Shown piece after piece: positions 23,781-33,339 of a DNA stretch of 64,000 bases. Position numbers and translations under genes: made by a program. The stretch is taken from positions 24,932-88,931 of the forward strand of contig NZ_VCCH02000028.1 of assembly GCF_005938675.2 (NCBI RefSeq). Reading direction: 5' to 3'. The notes under the pieces were generated by a model that was not told the origin of the DNA, searched no databases, and saw nothing but the letters and a program-made list of their open reading frames with translations. The stretch comes from Mycobacterium sp. KBS0706 (GTDB lineage Bacteria; Pseudomonadota; Alphaproteobacteria; DSM-16000; Inquilinaceae). Within the stretch, counting starts at the first letter, position 1. Each line of letters opens with the position of its first letter.

Positions 23781-24908
23781 ATGGTCGGCCGGCGATGTTT
23801 TGCGAAAATGCGGTGGAACCCTGGTTCGGTGAAGCACCGTTCTCCTGTGGTGATCAGACTGCCCCCAACTGCATCTTTGGACAGAATCCCCGGGATCGAT
23901 GTTCCGCTCTCGCTGGAGCCGATGGAGGCCGAATCCGTGAGCGGGCTGCCGGAGGGCTCGCGCTGGCAGTATGAGCCGAAATGGGACGGGTTCCGCTGCG
24001 TCACCTTCAAGGATGGCGATCGCGTTGAGCTCCAGTCCCGCAATCAGAAGCCGCTCGGCCGCTACTTCCCCGAGCTTGTCGAGGCTCTGGTCGACCTACC
24101 TCTCGACCGGTTCGTGTTTGATGGAGAGATTTTGGCGTTCATCGAAGGTGAACCGACCTTCGAGGTGCTGCAGCTTCGGCTCCATCCGGCCGCGAGCCGG
24201 GTGGCGAAGCTTGCCGAGCAGCAGCCCGCCACCTTCATGGCGTTCGACCTGCTGGCGGGCGAGGATGGAAAATCGGTCATCTCCCGCACTTTGCGCGAGC
24301 GACGTGCTCTCCTCGAGAGCATGTTCGAGGGCATCGACCCTGATCTCGCAAGGGTAATGCTGTCGCCGGCGACCACAGACCGCGACCTCGCGCTCCGGTG
24401 GTTGCGGGAGATCGGGCACGGGCTCGATGGCATCGTCGCGAAGCGGCTCGATCTGCCGTACCAGCCCGGTGATCGGGCGATGCGAAAGTACAAGCTGTGG
24501 ACCACCGTCGATTGCGTTATCGCCGGCGTCTACTACAAGCAGCCCGGCCAGCAGCTTGATTCTCTGTTGTTGGGCCTCTATGACCGCGAAGGGCTGCTCC
24601 ACTACGTCGGTCGCGTGCGTGTCGGAAAGGCGGATCCGGAAACGGAGCGGCGGATCCGGCCGCTGATCGGCGGCAGGCTGGCATTCAGCGGTCGCGCGCC
24701 AGGCGGACCGAGCCGCTGGTCAGGTCGGGAGCGCAATCCGATACCGGTGAAGCCGAAGCAGGTGGTCGAGGTATCCGCCGACCACATCACCGACAACCAC
24801 ATGCGCCATGGCGCCCGGCTGCTGCGCTGGCGGGACGACAAACCGCCGAAACGCTGCACCATGGACCAGATCGCTGGCGGGCGGAGCGGTGCTCAGGAGG
24901 TCTCATGA
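23781..24908 (+). CDS. ATP-dependent DNA ligase, stand-alone (LigC/LigD-ligase type)
   Basis: The product has up to 375 residues; the N-terminal 20 residues are doubtful and GTG 23847 or 23850 is a good alternative start. The adenylation motif 'YEPKWDGFR' has catalytic Lys67; 'FVFDGEIL', 'ATFMAFDLLA', 'GLDGIVAKRLD' and 'RKYKLWTTVDCVI' (motifs III-V) follow, then an OB domain ending near 'NHMRHGARLLRWRDDKPP'. Such short ligases seal breaks in non-homologous end joining. A small gene and the paralogue of 19733 separate it from ligD. Confidence 0.85.
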   Translation: MVGRRCFAKMRWNPGSVKHRSPVVIRLPPTASLDRIPGIDVPLSLEPMEAESVSGLPEGSRWQYEPKWDGFRCVTFKDGDRVELQSRNQKPLGRYFPELVEALVDLPLDRFVFDGEILAFIEGEPTFEVLQLRLHPAASRVAKLAEQQPATFMAFDLLAGEDGKSVISRTLRERRALLESMFEGIDPDLARVMLSPATTDRDLALRWLREIGHGLDGIVAKRLDLPYQPGDRAMRKYKLWTTVDCVIAGVYYKQPGQQLDSLLLGLYDREGLLHYVGRVRVGKADPETERRIRPLIGGRLAFSGRAPGGPSRWSGRERNPIPVKPKQVVEVSADHITDNHMRHGARLLRWRDDKPPKRCTMDQIAGGRSGAQEVS

Positions 24909-25150
24909 GCGACGATGACGGCCTGTGCCCTTGCTTTCCAGTTTGCGGCTGGACGATGGGAACGCTGCCGGAGCGGGGCTGCCTGGTCCAGATCCGGTAC
25001 CTGCCGGCGCCGATCTCCTCGAACGAAGTCGCCCTGACCATCCCGCTCGCGCTCACCGCCGAACAGGCGCGGGACCTTTCGAACCACCTCGCCTGGCTGG
25101 CCAATGAGGCGGAAGGCCGGACCGATCCGATGCCACTGACGAGGCAATAG
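24905..25150 (+). CDS. Small hypothetical protein between the two ligases
   Basis: The 81-residue product starts at ATG 24905, overlapping the ligase stop (ATGA). 'LVQIRYLPAPISSNEVALTI' and 'ALTAEQARDLSNHLAWLANE' suggest a small folded protein. No family is recognised. The coupling implies co-expression with the ligase. Confidence 0.55.
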   Translation: MSDDDGLCPCFPVCGWTMGTLPERGCLVQIRYLPAPISSNEVALTIPLALTAEQARDLSNHLAWLANEAEGRTDPMPLTRQ

Positions 25151-25226
25151 CGTTGCCCGACAGGAAATGCGGCCTGGGAACCATCATTCGCTGCGCTCCG
25201 TCATTCATGGCGTGGAGGTAACAGCC

Positions 25227-25409
25227 ATGAGCAAGCGAGAACTGATCGATACCGGCACCGACAAACGCTACGTCCGCCGCGACGAGAAGGGCCGGTTCAA
25301 GGAGTCCGACGACGTCGAGCGATCCCTGTCACAGGACGTTCGGAAGAAGGCGAAAACCCCCGCGAAACCGGGCCAGGGCGACCGCGGCGATCGTCGGCCT
25401 TCCAAGTAG
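25227..25409 (+). CDS. Small basic protein, paralogue of 19733-19915
   Basis: The 60-residue product begins '[18 protein letters not shown]' and differs from the copy at 19733 at only about a dozen residues. It ends 7 bases before ligD, with which it is probably co-transcribed. Its conservation next to ligD suggests a link with end joining or DNA protection, but nothing more can be read from the sequence. Confidence 0.7.
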   Translation: MSKRELIDTGTDKRYVRRDEKGRFKESDDVERSLSQDVRKKAKTPAKPGQGDRGDRRPSK

Positions 25410-25416
25410 CCCCCCG

Positions 25417-28074
25417 ATGTCGAAGGCGAAGCTCGCACCCTATCGAGCCAAGCGCGATTTCAGAAAGACGGCGGAGCCGAGCGGCAACGTCGCGATCGCG
25501 CCCTCGGACCGGCTGCGCTTCGTCGTCCAGAAGCATGCGGCGACGAGGCTGCACTACGATCTCCGCCTCGAACTCGATGGCGTGTTCAAGTCGTGGGCGG
25601 TGACCAAGGGGCCGTCGCGGGATCCAGACCAGAAGCATCTCGCGGTCGAGGTTGAAGACCACCCGCTCGACTATGGCGACTTCGAAGGCACGATTCCGAA
25701 GGGCCAATACGGCGGCGGAACGGTACAGCTCTGGGACCGCGGCTACTGGCACCCGACCGGGAGGGCGTCGGCGCGCCAGGCGCTCGCCAAAGGCGAGCTC
25801 AGGTTCACGCTCGAGGGCCAGCACCTGAAGGGCGGATGGATCCTCGTCCGGTTGAAGGGGGAGCGCTACGGCGGCAAAAAGACGAACTGGCTGGTGATCA
25901 AGCACCGCGACGAGTACGCGGTCGAGGGCGACGACGCGTCCCAGCGGCCGGACAAGTCGGTTGCTTCGGGCCGGTCGATGGCGGCGATCGCTGCCGGCCG
26001 GGGCCGCGGTCCCCGCCCCTTCATGATGGCAACCGGCGCCGCGGCGCCGGCCGACGCTGTCTGGGATTCGAAGGCCAGAAAGGCGGATCGGGCGGCGGCC
26101 ACCGCGCCGTCGGCACGGGCAAAACGCCGGCGCGCAGCGCCGCCTGAAATGCCCGATTTCATCGCCCCGCAGCTCTGTCTGTCGGTCAGCCGGCCGCCGA
26201 CCGGCGATGGATGGGCGCATGAGATCAAGTTCGACGGCTATCGCCTCCAGCTGCGCGTGCAAGATGGTGAGGCCGCCCTGCGCACCCGGAAAGGGCTGGA
26301 TTGGACGCGCAAATTCCAGGCGATCGCCGAGGCGGCCGAGCAAATCCCGGACTGCATCATCGACGGCGAGGCTGTGGCGCTGGACGAGAACGGCGCACCG
26401 GACTTCGCGGCGCTGCAAGCGGCCCTGTCCGATGGCAGGTCTGAGGACCTCGTCTTCTTCGCCTTCGACCTGCTGTTCCATGGGAGCGAGGATCTCCGCC
26501 TTCGGCCCCTCTCCGAGCGGAAGCAAGCCCTGAAGGTCCTGCTGGAACAGGAGGGTCAGGGAGTCGCGACCCACATCCGATACAGCGAGCATTTCGAGGA
26601 GGCAGGCGACGCGGTTCTCAAATCGGCGTGCCGCCTGTCGCTCGAAGGCATCATCTCGAAAAGGCTCGACGCACCCTACCAGTCGAGACGATCGGACAGC
26701 TGGACCAAGGCCAAATGCCGCGGCGGCCAGGAGGTCGTGATCGGCGGCTGGACGACGACCGGGAAGCGCTTCCGATCGCTGCTGGTCGGTGTCCGACGAG
26801 GCGACCATCTCGTCTATGCCGGCCGGGTCGGCACGGGCTTCGGCGAGGCTGTCGTGTCGAAACTGCTGCCTCGGCTGAAGAAGGCCGCGTCCGACACGTC
26901 GCCATTCAGCGGAATCGGGGCGCCACGCAAGGACGCCTCGACGCATTGGGTTCGCCCCGAGCTGGTTGCCGAGGTCGAGTTCGCCGGCTGGACCGGATCC
27001 GGCATGGTGCGCCAGGCCTCCTTCAAAGGGATCCGGGAGGACAAGCCGGCAGCGGAGGTGCGGGCGGAGGAGCCGGCGCCCGCAGAGGAGACGGAGCTGG
27101 CCCAGCCCGCACCCGATGGCCGTGCGAAATCCGCGCGGCCACAGCGAAGCGGCCGAGCGGAGGTGATGGGCGTTCCGATCAGCCATCCGGACAAGGCCAT
27201 GTGGCCCGATGCCGGCGATGGCAAGCCGGGGACCAAGCTCGACCTGGCGGAATATCTTGCGGCGGTCGGTCCCTGGATGATCGGCCACATCAAGGGCCGG
27301 CCCTGCTCGATCGTTCGCGCTCCCGACGGCATTGATGGGGAGCAACACTTCTTCCAGCGGCATGCGATGCCAGGGACGTCGAGCCTGCTGACGCTGGCCA
27401 GGGTGTCCGGCGACCGGAAGCCGTATCTAAAGATCGACCGCGTCGAGGGGCTCGCCGCGATCGCACAGGTTGCCGGCCTCGAGCTCCACCCATGGAACTG
27501 TCAGCCCGGGGTTCCTGATCAGCCGGGCCGGCTCGTCTTCGACCTCGACCCCGGGCCGGAGGTCGAGTTTGCGATAGTGGTGGAGGCCGCACGCGAGATG
27601 CGGGACCGGCTCGAGGCGCTGGGCCTCGTCAGCTTCTGCAAGACGACCGGCGGCAAGGGTCTCCATGTGGTCACGCCGTTGGCCAATCGGCGGCGCGGGA
27701 AGGCTGTCACCTGGCCGGAGGCGAAGGGTTTTGCCCAGGCCGTTTGCCGCGAAATGGCTGGGGACCAGCCGGACCGCTATCTCATCAACATGGCGAAGAA
27801 CCGGCGCACCGGCCGGATTTTTCTCGACTACCTGCGCAACGACCGGATGTCGACGGCCGTCGCCCCGCTGTCGCCGCGCGCCCGTCCGGGCGCGACGGTA
27901 TCGATGCCGCTGACCTGGTCTCAGGTCAGATGGGATCTGGATCCGAAGCGGTTCACGATCCGAACCGTACCCGGTCTTCTGTCGAAGACCACGGCCTGGG
28001 ATGGGTATTGCGACGCCGAGCGCTCGATCGCGGATGCCATCAACCGCCTCAGCAGCATGAGGGCGGCCGCATGA
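25417..28074 (+). CDS. ligD: Multifunctional DNA ligase D
   Basis: The 885-residue protein carries all three LigD activities. The N-terminal 3'-phosphoesterase domain (about 30-190) has 'HYDLRLEL' (His46, Asp48, Arg50) and '[11 protein letters not shown]'. The ligase domain has 'HEIKFDGYR' (Lys271) and motifs '[10 protein letters not shown]', 'FFAFDLLF' and '[11 protein letters not shown]'. The C-terminal polymerase domain (from about 585) has '[11 protein letters not shown]' with the metal-binding Asp pair, plus '[12 protein letters not shown]'. It repairs breaks by non-homologous end joining, normally with Ku. No ku gene is in this window. The domain order PE-LIG-POL is that of many proteobacterial LigDs. 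Confidence 0.95.
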   Translation: MSKAKLAPYRAKRDFRKTAEPSGNVAIAPSDRLRFVVQKHAATRLHYDLRLELDGVFKSWAVTKGPSRDPDQKHLAVEVEDHPLDYGDFEGTIPKGQYGGGTVQLWDRGYWHPTGRASARQALAKGELRFTLEGQHLKGGWILVRLKGERYGGKKTNWLVIKHRDEYAVEGDDASQRPDKSVASGRSMAAIAAGRGRGPRPFMMATGAAAPADAVWDSKARKADRAAATAPSARAKRRRAAPPEMPDFIAPQLCLSVSRPPTGDGWAHEIKFDGYRLQLRVQDGEAALRTRKGLDWTRKFQAIAEAAEQIPDCIIDGEAVALDENGAPDFAALQAALSDGRSEDLVFFAFDLLFHGSEDLRLRPLSERKQALKVLLEQEGQGVATHIRYSEHFEEAGDAVLKSACRLSLEGIISKRLDAPYQSRRSDSWTKAKCRGGQEVVIGGWTTTGKRFRSLLVGVRRGDHLVYAGRVGTGFGEAVVSKLLPRLKKAASDTSPFSGIGAPRKDASTHWVRPELVAEVEFAGWTGSGMVRQASFKGIREDKPAAEVRAEEPAPAEETELAQPAPDGRAKSARPQRSGRAEVMGVPISHPDKAMWPDAGDGKPGTKLDLAEYLAAVGPWMIGHIKGRPCSIVRAPDGIDGEQHFFQRHAMPGTSSLLTLARVSGDRKPYLKIDRVEGLAAIAQVAGLELHPWNCQPGVPDQPGRLVFDLDPGPEVEFAIVVEAAREMRDRLEALGLVSFCKTTGGKGLHVVTPLANRRRGKAVTWPEAKGFAQAVCREMAGDQPDRYLINMAKNRRTGRIFLDYLRNDRMSTAVAPLSPRARPGATVSMPLTWSQVRWDLDPKRFTIRTVPGLLSKTTAWDGYCDAERSIADAINRLSSMRAAA

Positions 28075-28140
28075 AGCGCGCGTCCGCTCGGCCCGGGCAT
28101 CGCTTCCCGCGACCCGAGACTGGCGGTCCCGGGGGATAGC

Positions 28141-28362
28141 GTGGCAGCACGTTTTCGGCTTGGTGATCGTGTGCGCTTGCGATCCGAGGTCGCTATCGGA
28201 AGCCTCTGGGCGTACAGGGGGGCCGTCGGGATTGTGATCGATACGGTCGAGCTTCCGGGCTCCATCCACCGCGTAACGGTGAATTTCACGCTCAAGTATC
28301 TGAAGAACCTCGAAGATCAAAACGAAGCGATGTTCGAATTGATAGCGCGGGGCACATCCTGA
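28141..28362 (+). CDS. Small SH3-like hypothetical protein
   Basis: The 73-residue product starts at GTG 28141. 'FRLGDRVRLRSEVAIGSLWA', 'YRGAVGIVIDTVELPGS' and 'HRVTVNFTLKYLKNLEDQNE' look like a small beta barrel (KOW/SH3-like). It lies 66 bases after ligD in the same direction and may be part of that operon. The function is unknown. Confidence 0.5.
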   Translation: MAARFRLGDRVRLRSEVAIGSLWAYRGAVGIVIDTVELPGSIHRVTVNFTLKYLKNLEDQNEAMFELIARGTS

Positions 28363-28371
28363 TCATCTTGA

Positions 28372-29802
28372 TCATGCTGCAGATTCCCCGGGGTTGAGTT
28401 CGGCAATGGGAAAGGTCAGCGTCATGACGAGACCCTCTCGAGGCCACTGCCTTTCTACAGCACCCTTCAACTGCGCCTTTACCGTACCGTCGATGAGCCT
28501 GGTGCCGAAGCCGTCTGTACGGGACGACGGCGAGAGCTCCGGCCCGCCGCGCTCGATCCAACTCAAGCGGACCGTAGATTCGTCCATGTCGAGCGAGATC
28601 TCGATCTTTCCATCGCAGGTCGAGAGCGCGCCGTACTTTGCAGCGTTTGTGGCGAGCTCGTGGAAGGTGAGAGCCAGCGGCGTGATGGCGTTACCAGATA
28701 CCGGGACCTCTGGACCGATGAGGGAAATACGCGCTCCGGCCGAATCTTCGAAGGGCGAGACAATCGTTTGAACAAGCGCCTGAACGGTTGTCGGCGTTGG
28801 GAGACGGTCCCGCGTGAGGTCGGTAAGAGTCAGCTCGTGAGCGCGAGACAGGGCTCGGAGCCGGCTCTGGACCGCGGTGATCAGCTCCTGTGCTGAACCG
28901 CCCGACCTGCCGCTCAGGGAGACAATGGCGCTCGACAGGGCGAAGAGGTTTTTGACCCTGTGGCTCATCTCATGAAGGAGAAGTTCCTGTCGTTCCTGCG
29001 CTCGCCTCTGCTCGGTGATGTCGCGAATGATCGTTGATGCCCCGATGATCTTGCCACCGGAGTCCTTGAGGGGTGACACGGACCAGGAGACTTCGACCAA
29101 ACTACCGTCTTTCCGGCGCCGGAGCGTCTCGAAATGATCAGTCCTCTCGCCAGCGCGGATTCGTGCGAGGAACCCGATCTCTTCGTCCCTTCGGTCTTTG
29201 GGAACCAGGAGAGTCAGTGGCCGGCCGATGACCTCCTCGGCGGAATATCCGAAAAGCCGTTCGGCTGCGGCGTTCCAGCTCCTGATTATCCCGTCGAGGT
29301 CTTTCGACAGGATGGCGTCGTCCGAGGATTCCACGATCGCTGCGAGCCGCATGGCGGCCTGCTCGGATGCGTGTCTCTCTGTGACGTCGATCATGATGTT
29401 CACTGCGCCGCTCAGGGCCCCTGCGGCGTTGAACAGCGGAGTCGGATACGCGATCACATGCACGGTGCTGCCGTCAGGACGCTCGACAATAATGGCCTCG
29501 CCGGCGATAGACCGCCGTTCCCGAAGCGCGCGGGCAGTCGGCGCTTCGTCGTGAGAAATTGGATTGCCGTCGGGCGAGAGCAGCTTATGCGCCGCATTGA
29601 ACCGCGCTTCGCCGATCGTGGGCCGGCTGCCCCAGACCGTTATCGCGGCCTCGTTGAAAAAGGTGATCCACCCCGCGGCATCGGTCATATAGACCGCAAC
29701 AGGAAGTGTCCGCAGAAGTTCTTGCCATTGCAGCTCGGTGGCGAGGTTTGTCAACCTCAGCCGCGTACTTGGCCCGGGCGCCGTTGCCTCTGATCCATTC
29801 AT
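28372..29802 (-). CDS. PAS-PAS HWE-family histidine kinase
   Basis: Read from ATG 29802, the product is 476 residues. Two PAS domains come first ('LPVAVYMTDAAGWITFFNEA' and 'IVESSDDAILSKDLDGIIRS', each followed by a PAC motif), then the HWE/HisKA_2 region with 'LLHEMSHRVKNLFAL' (phosphoacceptor His), 'HELATNAAKYGALS' (N box) and the HWE core 'RLSWIERGGP'. It has no membrane segment, so it senses a cytoplasmic cue such as light or redox. A single-domain response regulator lies upstream at 29931-30293. HWE kinases of alphaproteobacteria often feed the general stress response. Confidence 0.9.
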   Translation of the reverse strand: MNGSEATAPGPSTRLRLTNLATELQWQELLRTLPVAVYMTDAAGWITFFNEAAITVWGSRPTIGEARFNAAHKLLSPDGNPISHDEAPTARALRERRSIAGEAIIVERPDGSTVHVIAYPTPLFNAAGALSGAVNIMIDVTERHASEQAAMRLAAIVESSDDAILSKDLDGIIRSWNAAAERLFGYSAEEVIGRPLTLLVPKDRRDEEIGFLARIRAGERTDHFETLRRRKDGSLVEVSWSVSPLKDSGGKIIGASTIIRDITEQRRAQERQELLLHEMSHRVKNLFALSSAIVSLSGRSGGSAQELITAVQSRLRALSRAHELTLTDLTRDRLPTPTTVQALVQTIVSPFEDSAGARISLIGPEVPVSGNAITPLALTFHELATNAAKYGALSTCDGKIEISLDMDESTVRLSWIERGGPELSPSSRTDGFGTRLIDGTVKAQLKGAVERQWPREGLVMTLTFPIAELNPGESAA

Positions 29803-29930
29803 CGAAGAAGCCTGCGCCTGCGCCGCCCAACGACAGTTGCCGTAACGCCTTGAGACGTACGATACCACGATCCTGAATGGTTAAAAGGCCGCACGTTTGG
29901 AGTGCCTGCCCCCTAGGGACATGCGCGGCT

Positions 29931-30293
29931 TTACAGGAAGGAGCGCAGGACAGCTTCGATTTGATGGGGCTGGAACGGCTTGGCCACGACGGGACGGTCA
30001 GCGTGGGAGGGCGCGATTTGGTTTCGCGGTTTAGAGGTCACGAATGCGAAGGGGACCTGCCGATTTTGAAGAATGTGGGCAACGGGATAGACCTCGATTC
30101 CCGGAGCGAGTTCCACGTCCAGCAGGGCGGCGTACAACTCTTCCGTCTCGGCAGCTGCCAGAGCAGCCCTCAGGTCTCCTAACGGGCCGACAACCTCGAA
30201 ACCTGCACCTGAAACAATTGCTTCAATTTGGGCTGCAACCATCCACTCATCCTCAACAACGAGGACGCGCCGCCTATCATTCGAGCTGGTCAT
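29931..30293 (-). CDS. Single-domain response regulator
   Basis: The 120-residue receiver domain is read from ATG 30293; the frame extends upstream without homology. 'RRVLVVEDEWMVAAQIEAI' (acidic pocket), 'AALLDVELAPG' (phosphoacceptor Asp) and 'RPVVAKPFQ' (conserved Lys) are intact. It has no output domain, so it probably passes or sinks phosphate for the HWE kinase encoded 128 bases downstream. Confidence 0.85.
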   Translation of the reverse strand: MTSSNDRRRVLVVEDEWMVAAQIEAIVSGAGFEVVGPLGDLRAALAAAETEELYAALLDVELAPGIEVYPVAHILQNRQVPFAFVTSKPRNQIAPSHADRPVVAKPFQPHQIEAVLRSFL

Positions 30294-30499
30294 GCCGGTC
30301 TCCGCGAACCGCTCTCCCGGACAATGGACTGGGCGGTGCTTTGGTCGCCGAGGTAGGTACCTCAAATGAAATAATTTTGAACCCCATTGATGGCCGTTCG
30401 CAAAGCGTTCGAGCCCAGGCGACATTCATCGCCACCGGATCCAAGATGGCTGGCGGCCCCGCGATCCGAGGCCGCCCTTGGTACGTGCGCCTGCAGACT

Positions 30500-31009
30500 T
30501 CAGGCGCTCGCCGCTTTTGCCACTGCCGGCTTGCGGGGGCGCGACGCCTTGGTCGGCGCCAATGGCGCAGGAGCCACGGCCGGCTCGGTGCGCCGAGTAC
30601 CGAGGCCGATCGTCTTCGCCAGCGTGCTGCGCTGCTGGGCATAGTTGGGAGCGACCATTGGATAGTCCGCCGGCAGACCCCAGCGCTGGCGATACTCGTC
30701 CGGCGTCATGTTGTAGGCGGACGTCAGATGACGCTTCAGCATCTTCAGCTTCTTGCCGTCCTCGAGGCAGATCAGGAAGTCGGGCGTGATCGACTTGCGG
30801 ATGGACACCGCCGGCTCCGGCCGAGCCGGCGCGGTTGACTCCGCTGCCTTCCCCAAGCCGCTGAGAGCGCCATAGACCTGCGCGATCAGCGCCGGGAGGT
30901 CCCCCTGGGCCACGTTGTTGTGTCCGACGTGGGCCGAAACGATCTGGACGGTAAGGCGGCGCGTCTCATCCGCCGTGGACTGAGGAGATGCCGAGCCAAC
31001 TTCGCTCAT
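30500..31009 (-). CDS. MucR/Ros-family zinc-finger transcription regulator
   Basis: Read from ATG 31009, the product is 169 residues. The conserved MucR core is complete: 'KSITPDFLICLEDGKKLKML', 'KRHLTSAYNMTPDEYRQRWG' and 'LPADYPMVAPNYAQQRS', followed by 'LAKTIGLG'. It contains the zinc site and DNA-contacting basic residues. MucR is typical of alphaproteobacteria and controls surface polysaccharides, motility or symbiosis genes; on mobile elements it may silence foreign DNA. The long Ala/Pro/Lys tail is unusual. Confidence 0.9.
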   Translation of the reverse strand: MSEVGSASPQSTADETRRLTVQIVSAHVGHNNVAQGDLPALIAQVYGALSGLGKAAESTAPARPEPAVSIRKSITPDFLICLEDGKKLKMLKRHLTSAYNMTPDEYRQRWGLPADYPMVAPNYAQQRSTLAKTIGLGTRRTEPAVAPAPLAPTKASRPRKPAVAKAASA

Positions 31010-31265
31010 CAAATTACTCCGGTAGGTTCGCGAAAATGCAGCATTACAAATCCGCGGGTTAGCACCGACCAACTATAATCAAGGCTTCGAAGTTGCAACA
31101 GCCTTGTTCTTTGCTTCGCAGCATTTCATGGGGCCTCAAATCCAGATAGGCGACCGGACCTTTGATGCGCTCCGGCCGGAAGAAATTCGGGTCCGCCGGA
31201 AGCTTACGGCTTACGAAGATCCCAGCATCGGTGACAATCTAGCCTCTGTGCCCATATGAATCGCC

Positions 31266-31958
31266 ATGGCTTCGTCCGACAGCACGACATCGGAGCATCT
31301 GGCCGCACTTGTCCGTCTTCAGGCGGAGAGGGCCCGCGCCAACGGCCACAAGCCGGGCCAGATGGTCGAGGGCGCGGAGATCATCGTGATCCGGCGGAAT
31401 CCCGAGAGCGGCCGGAGGGAGTACGGCCTCCTCAAATGGGGTTTTGTGCCCCATTGGGCGCCGGATATGTCCCGACCGCACCTTCACGCCCGAGCCGAGA
31501 CCGTCGCCGAGCTCAAGGTGTTCGCCCAGGCCTTTCGCCGACGTCGCTGCGTCATCTCGACGGACTTCTTCGTCCAGCGCCGGACGATCGGCCAACCCGA
31601 GGGGCGCCAATTCGCCATCGGCATGGCGGACGGATCCAGCATGTTTGTCGCAGGCATCTGGGAAGGCTGGAACGAGAAGGGGAGCGACACCTCGATCCGT
31701 ACCTTCGCCACGATCACGGTGCCGGCGAATGCGGTCGTCGCGGAGATCCATGATCGAATGCCGGCTATCCTGACCAAGGAGCAGCTGCCGTTTTGGTTCG
31801 GCGATGTTGAGATGCCGCTCACCGAGGTCCAAGGGATGCTCCGCCCGTATCCGGCCGAGGGCATGATTCGCTGGCCAGCGAAATCCCCGCGCCCGGCCGG
31901 AGCTGCGGAGGAGCAGCAGCCGGACGCCGAGCCTGACCTGTTCGGGCCGCAGCCATGA
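31266..31958 (+). CDS. SRAP-domain protein lacking the catalytic N-terminal cysteine
   Basis: The 230-residue protein has the SRAP fold: 'REYGLLKWGFVPHWAPD', 'LHARAETVAEL' (Asn/Glu region), 'RRCVISTDFFVQR', 'FVAGIWEGWNE', 'FATITVPANAVVAEIHDRMP' (the His of 'IHDRMP'). SRAP/HMCES/YedK proteins use Cys2 (after Met removal) to cross-link abasic sites in single-stranded DNA. Here the N-terminus reads 'MASSDSTTSEHLAALVR', with no cysteine at position 2 or nearby. It may be an inactive or differently acting paralogue. The canonical copy is at 38732-39460. The start could be misplaced, but no MC start was found in this frame. Confidence 0.8.
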   Translation: MASSDSTTSEHLAALVRLQAERARANGHKPGQMVEGAEIIVIRRNPESGRREYGLLKWGFVPHWAPDMSRPHLHARAETVAELKVFAQAFRRRRCVISTDFFVQRRTIGQPEGRQFAIGMADGSSMFVAGIWEGWNEKGSDTSIRTFATITVPANAVVAEIHDRMPAILTKEQLPFWFGDVEMPLTEVQGMLRPYPAEGMIRWPAKSPRPAGAAEEQQPDAEPDLFGPQP

Positions 31959-32131
31959 GCGCTCTACCTGCGCCCCAGATCTTGTGGACCTCAGTTAGGC
32001 AGGTACACCATCTGTAGCATTTTACGAATCGACTCGACTCCGAGCAGATTTGTTCTATTTTTGTTCCTGTTCACCTCTCGTTCCCTCACCGCCACCGGAA
32101 ACTCCTCTGGTGGCTGCCCTGGAGGTCTGAC

Positions 32132-32665
32132 ATGGACTTGAGCGTCACCACCAAAGCTGCCGAAGCCGATTTCGATCCCGAACAGGTCCGGGCAGAACTC
32201 GACCGCGCTGCCGAGCTGGCCATGGCGAGTCCCGCGAGCCAAGCCGCCTGCGATGTCATGAGCCTTGTGAGGCGCAAAGCGCCAGTGATCAAAACCATGC
32301 CGGTGACCACTCGCTTCCGGGGAGCCGGCGTCAGGACCGACGAAATGGATCGGTGGTGGGCCAGCTGGGGCTGCAACGGCCAGAGCTACTCGCTGTACCT
32401 CTCGATGTACGGGCCCTTCACCAGCAAGAAGGCTGACGGCACCACCGGCGTGCAGATCCACGGCGACGGCTTCCTCTCCCTGGATGTCGATGGTGAACAG
32501 GTCATGGCGCTTCGCGTCGAGCTTCGCTGCGACGATCCAGACAGTCGAATTCTCGTGGTCGGCGCGACGGAATTCGAGGCCGGCCAATGGACGGAAGTTG
32601 TCGTCGAGCTCGCCCGGCGCTTGGCCGACGCCACTGCTCCGAAGCCACGCCGGAAGGCAGCCTGA
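32132..32665 (+). CDS. Hypothetical protein
   Basis: The 177-residue product starts at ATG 32132. Its N-terminal half is helical ('EADFDPEQVRAELDRAAELA') and the C-terminal half predicted beta ('YSLYLSMYGPFTSKKADG', 'GDGFLSLDVDGEQVMALRVE', 'RILVVGATEFEAGQWTEV'). It has no recognised family. It is 2 bases ahead of the next gene and within the operon leading to imuA. Confidence 0.55.
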   Translation: MDLSVTTKAAEADFDPEQVRAELDRAAELAMASPASQAACDVMSLVRRKAPVIKTMPVTTRFRGAGVRTDEMDRWWASWGCNGQSYSLYLSMYGPFTSKKADGTTGVQIHGDGFLSLDVDGEQVMALRVELRCDDPDSRILVVGATEFEAGQWTEVVVELARRLADATAPKPRRKAA

Positions 32666-32667
32666 CC

Positions 32668-33339
32668 ATGGTCGCTCGGCCGATCCTGAGCATTCCGAAG
32701 GACCAGCCCGACATCGGCGGCGGCCGGGACTACGCGCCCGGCCACGTCGAGGTCTTCGAAGAGCGGAGCGGCGAAATCATCGGCCGCTATGACCCGCAGA
32801 CCGAGCCGATCAGCGTGCTGATCGAGCTGGTTCATCAGGCGGTTGAGGCTCGGCGGCGACCAGATTGGGCGACTCTGCCGACCTGTCCGATCCCGGAGGA
32901 CCTGCAGGCCCACGTCTACGCCATTGATCATCGGGGATGGGCCTGGTCCGACGAGGACGAGTTTCCGGAGGGGGTGCATGTCGACCAGCTGCGCGCCTAT
33001 CTCGCGATGCTCGGTGCGAAGGACGAGGACGAGGAGCCGTTGCGGCTCCCACTGGATGAAGCGATTGCTCTGCCCGAGGCCGAGCTCCGTCGACGTGTCG
33101 AGCAGATCCTGATCAACTTCACTGACTACCCGACGAAGAAAGAGTTTCCGCCGGAGTTCCCCTGGGATGCCTCACGGCTCAGCCGGGCCGAGATCCTCGA
33201 TCTGGTTCACCTCTACGCGTTCTATTTCGACCCGGATCGCAGCCACCCTTGTCCGTCCCGCCAGCAGCTGCGCACCCATGACTCACGACAGCGGGATTTC
33301 TGGGCCGCCTCCGGAACCGTCCCCCGGCTCGACAGCTGA
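32668..33339 (+). CDS. Hypothetical protein upstream of the mutasome genes
   Basis: The start is taken at ATG 32668; the open frame begins earlier at 32587 but overlaps the previous gene. The 223-residue product contains 'AIDHRGWAWSDEDEFPEGVH', 'VDQLRAYLAMLGAKDEDEEP' and 'LVHLYAFYFDPDRSHP'. No domain is recognised. It overlaps imuA by 62 bases, which points to transcriptional and perhaps translational coupling to the mutasome. Confidence 0.55.
   Translation: MVARPILSIPKDQPDIGGGRDYAPGHVEVFEERSGEIIGRYDPQTEPISVLIELVHQAVEARRRPDWATLPTCPIPEDLQAHVYAIDHRGWAWSDEDEFPEGVHVDQLRAYLAMLGAKDEDEEPLRLPLDEAIALPEAELRRRVEQILINFTDYPTKKEFPPEFPWDASRLSRAEILDLVHLYAFYFDPDRSHPCPSRQQLRTHDSRQRDFWAASGTVPRLDS

Noticed and set aside
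25297..27363. 688-codon minus-strand open frame opposite ligD
   Set aside because: LigD on the plus strand has all active-site motifs; the antisense frame has none.
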